Shown here: piece after piece, positions 46,837 through 57,589 of the stretch
How the letters are laid out: each line of letters opens with the position of its first letter
Position numbering within the stretch: position 1 is the stretch's first letter
Position numbers and translations under genes: made by a program
Source: Pseudocercospora fijiensis CIRAD86
Taxonomy: Eukaryota; Ascomycota; Dothideomycetes; Mycosphaerellales; Mycosphaerellaceae
Length of the DNA: 64,000 nt
Assembly: GCF_000340215.1 (NCBI RefSeq)
Contig: NW_006921533.1
Location: 7,863,977 to 7,927,976 of the forward strand
Direction of reading: 5' to 3'
The notes under the pieces: model-generated
Seen by the model: only the letters and a program-made list of their open reading frames with translations
The model's database searches: none
What the model was told of the DNA's origin: nothing

Positions 46837-47136
46837 TAGCAAATCTGTTCGTAGTGAGAATTTTATTCTTTACCGTTCGACTCGTATATCGAGTCGGGCT
46901 CGAGTCGTCGTATATACTAGTACTAGCATTTAAATTACATTTTCTATCGGATCTGTATATTATACGATTGTTGCTTCTACTAACATCTAACGTTTATACG
47001 TATACTCGGGTAACTACTAGTATTTGTATACGTCTACTATATATACTAAGTTAGTACGACTTAGCGACCGACTCGTATAGTATTAATAGATTTCGTTATA
47101 TTGTATAGGGTATCTATTTATTACGGTTAACAAGAA

Positions 47137-48370
47137 TGTATTCTATTCGTCCTCTACGGCTATATTAAAGCAATATACCTCTACCTTCTTTCGTTTATTT
47201 CCTTTCGACTTCTTCTTCTCTTTCACTATATATCTCCTAATTCTTCGATCCTACGTCTCCTCGTTAAATGCTATCTCCTTAACTTTGCCGCCGTCCGCCT
47301 CTATATCCGCCTACTATATCTACTCCCCCTCTTCTAGCCCTAATATATCCCTAACGCGATCACTTACCGCCGCGAATAAAGTCTTATCTATTATATAAGA
47401 CTAGTCGGAATACCTGCTATTCTTATAGTAATTAGCGCGCAATCCTTCCCTATTGCTATTACCGCGGTGTATCTATACCTTTAGTATTAATTGTCTTTAG
47501 TTCTATTGTATTCTATTGTCTCGGTTACACTTGTGCCGTTGCCTCCCCGTACCGAAGCAAACGGATTAGTAGCCCCCGTCGGCTCCTAATCTGTCGCTTA
47601 GAAACTACTCTATAGTATAGGCAGTCTAATATCGTTTTTCTTAGGTAGGGCCTCCGCCTCTACTAACCTATCTATCGTATTGTCGCCGGCTTTAAGTTAT
47701 TTACTTAATTGTTGCCCGGCAGACGCTTTAGGACCTGTCGATTATATTAGTAGGTAAGAGAAATACGGCGCTCGTAGACTACTCTTACTATAGCGCTCGA
47801 TCGATCCGCCTTTATCGTCGGAATCTAAAACGACGTCGATTACTATAAGTGCATCGATGTCGTTATATACGCTCTCGAAGTTATTTATTAATAATTTAGG
47901 GGTATCCTATACTCTACCTATATACCGTGCGTATATCTTCTACGCTTTCGACAACCGAAGGTTACGAGTAGCTTAATCCGTCGCATTCTACGTAGTTATC
48001 CGATCTAGGAACGGCTAGTGTATCAACTTATAATCTAGGGCTAGCTAGATCGCTTTATCTCTAACTTTAGTTAAATATAACTCTATCGACTATCCGGTTA
48101 GTATTCTACCGAGTACCGTAGCGGTAGATAATATTATAAAAGGGGTAACTTTATAGTAGTACTATTTAATATATGTCTTCTAGCCTCGCCGATCCTGCCG
48201 GAGTAGCACACCCGCTAGACATTTATATATAAGCTTACTAAGGTAGCGCGTAGTATATATCGACCGTTAGCTATTATCTAGTAACTATACTATTTTAGAG
48301 AGGGTCTTACTAGTTTCTCGTCGTAGCACTCGAAGATTTAGTTGTCGAGCATCCTCTTAGCGTATGCTAT
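47137..48370 (-). pseudogene. Unidentified reading frame(s) inside the TIR element
   Basis: Two minus-strand stretches remain readable through TAG stops. One is at about 48150-47690 (VTPFIILSTATVLGRILTG, later INNFESVYNDIDALIVIDVV). The second, in another frame, at about 47610-47137 (SVCFGTGRQRHKCNRDNRI, then IIDKTLFAAVSDRVRDILGL, ending in a Lys-rich tail VKEKKKSKGNKRKKVEV). They may be one gene with an intron or frameshift. The Cys/His/Cys cluster could bind zinc. I do not recognise the family, so whether this is the transposase is open. Confidence 0.4.
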
Positions 48371-48560
48371 CCTTTTTACGTTACGAAAACTTCTTTTCCG
48401 ATCGCGACGATCCTATCGATCCTAGCGATCGCGAGCGATCCCGAGCGATCCCGAGCGATCCCGAGCGATCCTAAGCTATCCTAGAACGATAAATAGGTAA
48501 CTTATAAAAGTTAGACTTTTGCCTAATACTACACTCAAAATAGAACATTTTTGTTATATA

Positions 48561-48671
48561 TTACTAAGCCGTAAACCTTCTAGATAAAAAGATATAAAGG
48601 AAAGAAAATCGCTTTTCTAGACATTTTGCTTCTAATTTATCTTTTTTTCTAGTAGGTTTATAGCTTAGTAA
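48561..48671 (+). repeat. Imperfect hairpin in an AT-rich insert
   Basis: The arms 48561-48593 and 48639-48671 are imperfect inverted repeats (TTACTAAGCCGTAAACCTTC against TTACTAAGCTATAAACCTAC) around a 45-base loop. They lie in a 550 bp AT-rich block (about 48500-49060) that is rich in A and T runs and, unlike its surroundings, is not dominated by TAG/CTA strings. Confidence 0.6.
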
Positions 48672-49241
48672 TATAGTAAAAAGGTACTTTATTTTTAGTA
48701 TATTATTTTAAAAAAATATAAAATTTATAGTTTTTCTACGAAACTAAAGCTAGGGAACAGAAATAAGCAATATAGTATTTTGGCTTTTCTAAGTTATACT
48801 TTACTATTTTTAGAAATTTAAAAAATAGAACTTAAAGTTCTACCTACTAATAAGAGTATTAAAAATTTTGAAGTCTTAATACCTAGTAATTATCCTAGAA
48901 TCTAGAAAAGAATCTCGAGTGTTTCGAGTGTACTTTTTTTCAAAGTTCTGCTTATTAAGCGTCGGCTTTTGAAAGAAACCTTAACGAAATATCGGCTGTA
49001 TTTAACGAAACCTCAACGAAAAAAATTTATTTATAAAAAAAACCTGCGAAACCGCTAAATTTGACCTATATTAGCACGCAATACCTCGAAATACCTCCTC
49101 GTAGTAGTAGTATACGGAGTAGTAGCAGTCGGGCTCTAACTTGCCCCGCGTCCTTTGCGTTCCTTGCCCTCGAATTTCGGGACGGGCCGTCCCGAAATTC
49201 GCGATCGCGAGGATCCTATCGGATAGGATCGCGAGTAGTCG

Positions 49242-49372
49242 GAATTTCTAGATCGCGGCGATCCTATTAGACAAGATCTTTAACGTACAATCCTAAGGAT
49301 CCTAAGGATCCTAAGGATCCTAAGCGATCCTATCGACAGGATCGTCGCGATCGGTAAAAAAGTTTTCGTAAC
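49242..49372 (-). repeat. Right terminal inverted repeat
   Basis: 131 bp, the reverse complement of the left repeat with one fewer nine-base unit. It ends CGTAAC at 49367-49372. Confidence 0.85.
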
Positions 49373-49379
49373 GGTAATA

Positions 49380-52300
49380 GCGAATAGTTTACGACGCGTC
49401 TCGTTATATAAGATTTGCTCCCTTGCTTCGAGTAAGCCCTTCTTTCGATTTAAACGTTCTTTACTAGAAGTCGTTAAGCCTTTGTCTCGCTTCTTACGTC
49501 GTTTTAATAGCTTTATATCGTCGCTCTAATCCGCCCTATCGTCGCTATACTTCCGTTTTAGCCTTACTAGATCTTTGCTATTCTTACCCTTATACTAGTT
49601 ACGTTAGTCCTCTATTACCGTGCTCTAGTATACGTTACCTTTATAAATTTCGATCTAATACTAGTCGCTATATATAAACGAGTATCCTCCCTGTTTTCTT
49701 CTTCGAATCTAGTATCCCTATCCGACTCTGTCGAGTTAGATAACGACTTAGTTCTGTATTTATCTTCTTCGTAGTTGCGACCTATCCTAAGTGTACTATA
49801 ACGAGTAGTAGTATTATTGCGAATCTAACGTAGTATGTATTAGACTATACGCGTCTTCGTACTTGTTTACTCTACGAAAAGGGGGGTATTAAATTGCGGT
49901 TTTATCTTCTGCTCCTATATAGACTGCCCGAGTCGCCGTCTATAATCGCTTATTAGTCCTATCGGATATGCCCCGCTAACGCTAAAGTATAATCGTAGCC
50001 TATAGACTATTCGCTATTTTCGTACCTTGTCGACGCTAGCCTAATTCGGTCGCGAGTCGGATTCGGGAACTATTAATCTAGCGCTATTATTAGTCTAGCG
50101 GTAATTATTGCAGTCTATACCGACGGTATATAGCAACACTATCGATATTGCACTAAAGCAATCGGCGTATTTAGACTATTTATTCCTCGCTCGGTCGCTA
50201 CTACGGTATATATAGATGTATATTCTTTATCGGTAAATCAATCGGCGTTAGCTAATCCGCTAGGTCGAATATATACCTTCGAAGCCGCCTCGTAGCATTA
50301 CGGGTTAGTTAGAACTATCTCTATCGGCGTATTTAGCTAATTCGAGGTTAATAACACCGTAGAGGCCCTATACTCGATAGATGTAATTCTAACTAGATTA
50401 GCTAGAGGTATGCAATCTACCCTAGCACGACGACTGCTAGTCGTAGCCGATTCAGCCTTTCCTTAACTATCGCGCTACCCCGAGTCCGCTATCGCTATAG
50501 CGCGATTAGGGTACTTAAATATAGGCCGAGATTAAATAGATAAAGGAAGAGATCGCGGCGCTTAAGACTGCTATACGTAATATGCTTACTATATATTAGT
50601 ATATGTCTAAGATCAAAGCGTAGTGCTTATCGTAGTCGGGGCATCTTGCCTTCTATTTAATAAATAGATTAGTGCCTATTACTATTAGAGTAGGACTTCT
50701 ATATCGGACTTAGTAAAATTAATTATTTATCTTGCTTTTCTGCGTTTACATTTACGCTCGTTCTACCTCCTTAATTTGCCTATAGATTACAAATCGCAGC
50801 TGTAGGCCTCTGCCTAATGTATCGGATAGACTAGCCCTCTACTGTCGCTCGTTGTTAATTCGAACGTGTCTATATTAGTCGCTTATCTAATGTAAGGCGT
50901 CGACGCCGGCTTCGAAACTACAATCTACCCGTAGTATCTTAACTAATCGTTCGAGGTCTATATTATCGACTCCTACTAACGCGCAGCCTCTAACTATAGG
51001 CTAGCGATAATCGAGTTTATATAGTCGATATATAGGTTTTACCTTCCCGTTCTGCTCTTATACTATAACTATGCTCTACTACACATTATTTAGTACGCGG
51101 TACGGCGGTACCGCTCTAGATCCTTCTAGTGTCGCTAGTCTAGTATCCGTAGATATAGTAATTTCCGCGCAATCGCTAGTATCGCCGACTCTACGCGTTG
51201 TTACGCGTACCGTTTTTCGTCTCGTCCGTCGGCGATAATTAGAACAAATCTTGTATACTAGGCACCTAAACGCAGTCTGTCCCTCTACCGTACGGATCTG
51301 CTTTACTGCCTTAGGGAACTCTTCTTTGTATTTCTCGTCTGTTAATACTAGGTCGTATAGGTAACCTTGCGTCCTTCGGCGTTCTAGTAATAATAGTAAT
51401 CGGAACGTACTGCTAATCTAACTAGACTCCTAAATTAACCTCTCGACGCTAGCGTAAAATGCGTAGTATATCGACGGCGATAGGCTAAGGCCGCGGGTAA
51501 TACCGCCTATTAAATATTAATCGCGAGGTAGTTAAGTACGTAGTATTCTCGAAGGCGGTAGTTATATATATAGCGTAGTAGAAAGTCGACGTTAGTTAGT
51601 AGTAGAAACTAGAACTACTCTAATCGCGGGGTTTGCTAATGCCGACTTAGGCCCTAATTTAGTGTCGAATCGGGTGCTAAGCCTACTAGGCAACTTCTAT
51701 ATCCTCTATTACTAACTTCGGTAGCGGGTTCGGCAAATTACGTTATCTATTATCTCGCTTCTTAACCTTACGCCTAGTGTATTATGTTGCCGCGGATTCA
51801 TATACAGTCGTTTATTCGGCCTCCTACTTAGACTACTACTCTAGTATACGATCTACAGAATATTTCGATCGTTTTATGCCTTTGTTTGCTACTCGTTATA
51901 GCTAAATATATGCCTTTTCGCCGCCGATAGAGTTAGTAGCATCTATAGAAAACATGCTATCTTAATCGTTAGCTCGAACTATCTGTATGCCCTACTCTCG
52001 GGTCCTAAGACTAACCGCCTTACTAGCCTATACCCTCGTACTATAGCGGGTCTAGTCTACTCGCTATCGTATAATAATTGTTAGTTACTATAAGGATATA
52101 GATCGGTTAATTTAGCTATATTACGTAGCTTATAAGCACTCGCGTCTCGCGCCGGCGATCGCAGTCGCAACTCTACTATAGATAGGCTTATATTTATATT
52201 ACTAACTTTCGATTACTTGTTACGTAGTACTATATTCACTGCGACTTGTTAGTCCTACATCTAGAACTGTCTATCGTATAGGGGTTTACACTATAACGAT

Positions 52301-52650
52301 TATCTACAGCCTTATTACTTCGGTTACTAGTTGCGTAACTAAACTATTATATACTTAAGCGCTAGATGCCTTACTTCGTCGATTTATTAGCTAGTTAGGC
52401 CCGACTCGCTAACCGACCCGGTTACGAGGTAGGCATTTAAGGTCGTTACCTTTCCTTATTACTGCCTTCTTTAACATTTACTATTAACTCGCACTAATAT
52501 ACCTGTTCTATATATATGTACCTCCTTACCCTCCCTATCGCACGTATAGTATATTATTTCCTTCGCTAATGCCCTATTCTAACTCGTATATAGGCCGCAC
52601 TATATAACTTAGCCGTCGTGCTCGACTAGCGTTAAGCTAGTGTATATAGA
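49380..52650 (-). pseudogene. N-terminal half of the RecQ-like gene, RIP-inactivated
   Basis: A long minus-strand frame reads from about 52650 down to the right terminal repeat at 49372. Readable stretches include LLLLLERRRTQGYLYDLVLT followed by DEKYKEEFPKAVKQI near 51290-51420, and near 49380-49510 KRRKKRDKGL and ERLNRKKGLLEAREQILYNE. Direction and position make it the upstream part of the helicase frame resumed at 46690; together they would give roughly 2000 residues. No domain could be named here. I looked for a tyrosine-recombinase (DUF3435) or C2H2 signature and saw none. The start codon is not determined. Confidence 0.55.
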
Positions 52651-52682
52651 CACTCGTTATATAACGCAACTCTAACGGCTCG

Positions 52683-52744
52683 CGTTAGGGTCGGCGGGTA
52701 TAAGCAGCTCTTCGCTCCTATTCTTACCTCCGCCGACCCTAACG
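52683..52744. repeat. Perfect 15 bp inverted repeat with 32-base loop
   Basis: CGTTAGGGTCGGCGG at 52683-52697 pairs without mismatch with CCGCCGACCCTAACG at 52730-52744. It lies between the start regions of the RecQ-like (minus) and SNF2-like (plus) frames, so it may be a regulatory palindrome, an operator for both genes, or fused element ends. Confidence 0.75.
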
Positions 52745-52889
52745 TATAGCGAATTTTACTAACTCTATTAGTTTATCTACTACTCTCGGATAGTGTACGT
52801 CGTTGTCGATCTATAGTCCCTAACCTCTATTATATAAGTATTACTAATTAGTATAACCTATTATATGCTAATACTATATACTAGTTACA

Positions 52890-55800
52890 AACTCGTCGCC
52901 TACTACCTTTGCCGAGATAGTAGTCTCTACGAATGTCGAGGACTAGCTAAAGGACAACGAGCTACTAATTAAAGCCTTAAATAGCGGCAAAGACGTCTCT
53001 AAACATGTTATACTAAACCTATATAGTATCGACAAGCCTCTTCTTATGTTAGTAATAAAAAGGCTCCTTCCGTATCTAGAGAAACATTTTTTATTTAACT
53101 AGTTGAAGGGGAAGTGGAGTCGCTAGCCCGTTAAGGGGCATTATAAGGAGGAGAAAGCTATAGTATACGCTATTGCTAGTAACCTTAATTATCCTACTAA
53201 ACCTAGACGTGCGCTATTAATGCCCGAATAGTACTTTAAAGATCCTAAATAGGCTCCGAAGTAGTACGTTAGGGGAATGCTTCCGTAGGACAATACAAAT
53301 AGTCCGAATAATGAAATTTAGAGGTCTGCAGTCTACTTAGTATGCCGCCTTATATAGAAGGTTATAAGGGACAAGTTTACCCCGCCGGCCGGTAATAATG
53401 CTAAAGAGGAAGACGTATCCGAGAGCGAGACTAATAGATCCCGACAAACTACGCCCTCTATACCTAAGCGTAGAGCAAGTTCTACCTCTACTAGTAAGAC
53501 TAGTAGAGCCGGTCGGGTGTTTAAGAGAATAACGCTAGGAGATTCGCACGGTAGCAAGGATACTAATCTAGTAATGTCCGACGCGCTACGCCCTATTAAG
53601 CCGGACCGGGCTAAGATTACGTTATAGTTTAGTATTGTCGACTAGCGGTTACCTTTAACGGCAGACTACGACGTGTTTAGCCTAAATTGGTCTGTCCTAC
53701 AATCGAAGACTTCTAATAATATTAGTATAAAGGATTTGTTACGGCTCTAGCTCGTACGAGAGTTATTGCTATCGCCCGAATAGTAGAAGTACGAATTCTT
53801 CGTAGTAATCGATCTAGCTCGCGGCCCTAAAGGTCTTTCTAAATGCAAGACTAATCCGATATTCTACTCCCTAGCTATAGAGATATATAATAGCTTAGAT
53901 ACTAGGATTTCTACTAGACTCGATTTCCTCGTCGGCAAAAATATAACGGACTATACTAGGATACCTTCTATATATCGTCGACCGTCCCTACTTAAGGCTT
54001 CTAGAACTATCGACCTAGCTTAGTACGGTGCTTCTATAGCCGGTAATCCTACCGAAATCAATATCGGTTAGGGTCCGTAGTCGCCTACGAAATCGGCTAT
54101 TAAGTAAGCTAAGGACGACCGACTCGCTCGTAAGGATCGCGCCGATCGCGAGCGCTATAAACAGCTTATCGCGGATAGATTCCGGAGGATATATAAAGAG
54201 TAGAAGGCAGCTCGGTAGGTAGCCGCGCGAAAAGCTATAGCCGACGTCGCCGCGGATATAATAGCGATTTAGTAGGCTATCGACAAGGCAGTTAAGGAGG
54301 TGCTCCGCGACAACGGTTATAATAGGAACACTGCTTTACTTCTAGTCGCCCTCGACGATTCGGTTCGAACGGCCGTCCGTTCCGTATAGCCCGATGCGAT
54401 AGAGTATACGGTAAAGGCCTATATTGCTTCTACTCTACCTAAGATATAGCACGCTTTAAATAGACTAGCACTATCCCTAGCACAACCTCCGGCGTAGACA
54501 AATGCTAGTAATAATGCTAAGGATAATAGAAAAATTAAATCGAGCAAAGCCGACAATGCTAATAGTAAGAAGGCCGGAGATATAATCGACTCGAAGCGAG
54601 ATCGAATTCGCTAGAAATAGATCGAGTCGTTACCGAGTTAGATCGTATCGCTGCTAGATCCGAATAAGCCTAAACTCGCCGTGCGACTACCGGGTATATA
54701 AGTAGAAGTCTAAGCCGACCCTCTGCCGATCTAGACGTTAGTAGATTTTATCGATTAGATCTCGTCGGCGATACCTAGCTAGTCGATAGATTTAGATATA
54801 GAAACCAACGTCGAGAAGTAGTTGTCTAGTAATATATACTCCTATCTCGACGCTAAGAACTTTAAGTTAATATACGATTTTAGACTACTCGATCCCTCTT
54901 AAACTTCGCCGCGTATAGGCGTTATTCCGCCTAATTAGAGATCGACTCGTCCGTTAAAGTCTTACTAATTCTATATAATTACCTAGACGCTTCTAGCTTC
55001 CGTTACTAGCGCGGACTTCTATATCGGCGGTATAGACGTAGGTATAGGCAAGACGGCATATGCGTTAGGGTACGTCGCTATAACCTCGATATAGTAGAGG
55101 GTATAGAGTAATAACGGGCTATTAACTACTAACGCCTATCCCTTTCGGCTATCTAATTCGTCGGTTAACCTAGGACTTCGGCTAAATAAGAAAATTGCGT
55201 TCGATCCGTAGGTATTAGCTAGCGGTACAAAGCCGGTTATCCGCCCTAGCGTTTACGTTGTCTATATTCCGAAGCAGCTAGCCGAAAACTAGATATATAA
55301 GATCGACAACTTTATACTACCCGGAGCTATATTCGTATGTCTTATAAAAGACTCTAGTAAGCTAACGAAAGATAAGAGACGCAACAGAGCTAGTCCGTAG
55401 AACTATAACTAGGTCGTATATATCGAGGACGTTCTTTATCTCGATTATATAGCGCTCCCGACTCGGCTAGAAATAGAACAGGTATTCGGTATAAAGGTTG
55501 TAGATAAGTAGTAGTTTAAAAAAGGCGTCCCGGTGCGCTTATTACTTGAATACGAGGATATAGAAGTACCCCCTTGTTTATAGTACTATAAATAGATCGT
55601 CCTTACTACCTCGACTATAATATCTAACGTACTAGATTTTATAACGTACGAACGAGCTAAGAAATAGAAGTCCTAGATACGGTCGGAGAAATCTAATTCG
55701 AAACCGCCGCTACTTCGTATACTAGCTACGACTATTATCGTCGACGAGTTTTATATTACTAAGACATATAGCGCTAAAGAGTAGACTACCGTCGCTAGTC

Positions 55801-57330
55801 TTATAGGCTATCCTTTCGTTCTCGGCCTAAGTAGCACCCCCTTTAGCAAACTATCTAATTTAGCTATTATCGTAACTGCCTCGGTATAGAGACACGTTAA
55901 TGCCTACGATATAAAGGGGTACCTCTGCCCTATTTGGTCGCCTTCTATAGTACGGTTTGATTTCGTCGACTAATCGCTATCGACTAAAGAGACGCGCGAT
56001 ATAGAACGTAACTTCTAGTTTAGCGATAATAGTAATATCTCCGACTCGGCTAGGCATATTAGTAATTAGGTTTCTAAGTACTTACAATCCGAATACTCTA
56101 ACGCGATAGTAGGTCGAACAGAACTAAGTATTACGGATAAAGATACTCGGGCGCTAGACAAGTTTCGCCCTTAGTTACTAACAAAAATGGTTCGCCTTAA
56201 GAAGACGCTAATATAGCAACCTATACCTAATGCTCCGCGCGTACCGGCTGTCGATTGTCTACTATATTCCTATTTTGATATCGGCTTGCAATTTAAATCT
56301 ATAGAAAATTAAGTACTAAGCAAGTAGGTCGAAGAATAGAAGGTAGCGGAAGATACTAAATTTATGTACGTATCTGAGATAATGCGGGTCTTTACTATGT
56401 TTCTATCGCTGCTTCTTATACTACGGAGGGGCGATACGGACTTAATTAAGGAACTTAGTACTTTTATACTGTAGGATATTAAAAACATGCTTCCTAGGAT
56501 ACGCGACTACGGTTTATCGGATCCCTACCTCTAGGACTATATACTAATACTATATAACGAGCCGGTTATAGTGTCGCTATAGTATATAATCCGAATTAAG
56601 CGTAGTAAGTAGCGCTAGTACGGGTATAGAAGTAAGATTGTGCTAGCTAGCTTTAAGCCGTAGAATGTCTTCGTTTTAGACTTAGTACGTATCTATCTGC
56701 CCCCCTATCTACTAAGCATATAAGACTAACATTTTTGTAGTATCTTTAGTAGCTAGCTATATAGAAAAAAGACTCCGAGTATTACGATAACATTCTAAGC
56801 ACTAGCAACATAGTATACAGAATCCTTATCGATACTTAGAGTAGCTAGACCGATACTACTAGGGCCGACCTTGTTAAAGAGTTCGTATCTACGAGGAACA
56901 AGGTAAATAGATATAGCGACGAGAAGTGGCTTATAGTAGTATATGCAAGCTAGATTACAACTAGTATAAACCTCCCCCCTACGGATACCGTTATTATTAT
57001 CGATAATTACTAGACTCCGGAGGCTAACATTTAAATAGGTAGAAGAGTATCTCGCGCGGCCGGCGTTTAGAGGGCAGATTTTACGGAGTCGTACCGATTT
57101 GTAATAGTATCGGTTGTAATTATATAGATAGTATAGGTTATAAGCAGACAGGTACGAGCTTAGGATATATAACAATCGCTCGGCTTCGAGAAGGAAAAAA
57201 AGAGGAAAAAGGGTAAAGTATAATAGGATATAGCTATAGCGTACGTCGGCGCTAGTATTACGAGCGGGGGAAGTAGTATATAAAGTCGACGTCGATATAG
57301 TAGATACGCTATAAAATGTTAATACAAGCA
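52890..57330 (+). pseudogene. SNF2-like helicase/ATPase, very large, RIP-inactivated
   Basis: An apparently intronless plus-strand frame of about 4.4 kb. The N-terminal half is charged with no recognised domain (for example FVVIDLARGPKGLSKCKTNP near 53800). The ATPase half has GGIDVGIGKTAYALGYV (Walker A) near 55021-55075, IIVDEFY (DExx box) near 55734-55755 and GLSSTPF (motif III) near 55833. The second fold ends INLPPTDTVIIIDNY near 56965-57010 and IGRRVSRAAG (motif VI) near 57033-57065. This motif order is that of SNF2-type DNA translocases. TAG codons occur throughout. It is divergent from the RecQ-like frame and would be its partner if both belonged to one element. The start is uncertain. 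Confidence 0.72.
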
Positions 57331-57345
57331 AAGCAAGCCTAACGT

Positions 57346-57542
57346 TGTTAGGGCCAAAGAGGCTATACGTAATTGGCATGTGACTAGGCTAAGTAAAGCT
57401 AGGGTCTTAGTGCCTTAGGCAGGGCTTGGCGCTTGGCGTTGGGCTAACTCTCCTGCCTTCCTCCCTCTCCTCCTAGATCTCTATCGAATACTATACTAAT
57501 TTACTACTACCCTATCTACCTACTAATATAACCCTTCTTATA
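57346..57542 (+). repeat. 5' LTR of Gypsy copy D (best preserved LTR)
   Basis: 197 bp from TGTTAGGGCC to CCCTTCTTATA. The preceding AACGT (57341-57345) is a candidate target duplication; its partner is beyond the window. This LTR served as reference for the others. Confidence 0.88.
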
Positions 57543-57553
57543 TAGTATTCGAT
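57543..57553 (+). other. Self-complementary primer-binding site of the Gypsy family
   Basis: TAGTATTCGAT directly follows the LTR. Its exact reverse complement ATCGAATACTA lies inside the LTR at 57483-57493. The pair also occurs in copies B (4643-4653 / 4702-4712) and C (10428-10438 / 10488-10498). This is the arrangement of self-primed Tf1/sushi-type elements, where the RNA 5' end folds back to prime reverse transcription. Confidence 0.65.
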
Positions 57554-57589
57554 CCACCCTTTAAGGGCAGTAGCTAGATAGTCCTTATT

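Larger units (their letters stand above)
46697..49372. mobile_element. 2.7 kb element with about 135 bp terminal inverted repeats
   Basis: The left terminal repeat is 46697-46836 and the right 49242-49372. They are nearly exact reverse complements: GTTACG, AAACTTTTTTACCGATCGCG, a block of nine-base TTAGGATCC units (five left, four right), then GTACGTTAAAGATCTTGTCT and GATCTAGAAATTC. The element splits the RecQ-like frame, which reads into it from 49380 and out of it at 46690. A third tip-like sequence at about 48379 (GTTACGAAAACTTCTTTTCC) suggests a nested or rearranged relative. No clean target duplication could be fixed. The superfamily is not identified, and I do not recognise a transposase. 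Confidence 0.8.

Noticed and set aside
46854..47054. 66-codon plus-strand frame near the left terminal repeat
   Set aside because: It is short and hydrophobic by composition, with no start context or domain; RIP-biased sequence readily gives such frames.
34326..57345. A Starship giant element with a DUF3435 tyrosine-recombinase captain
   Set aside because: I looked for a captain-like frame at the block edges and in the minus-strand frame 49380-52650 and saw no tyrosine-recombinase signature. RIP decay leaves this open, but there is no positive evidence.
43813..57345. Subtelomeric location, suggested by the RecQ-like helicase
   Set aside because: No TTAGGG-type telomere array is seen, and Gypsy DNA continues to the window end. 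The helicase alone does not prove a chromosome end.
56795..57379. 194-codon minus-strand frame
   Set aside because: It is antisense to the SNF2-like frame, which has clear motifs there (IIIDNY, IGRRVSRAAG), and it runs into an LTR.
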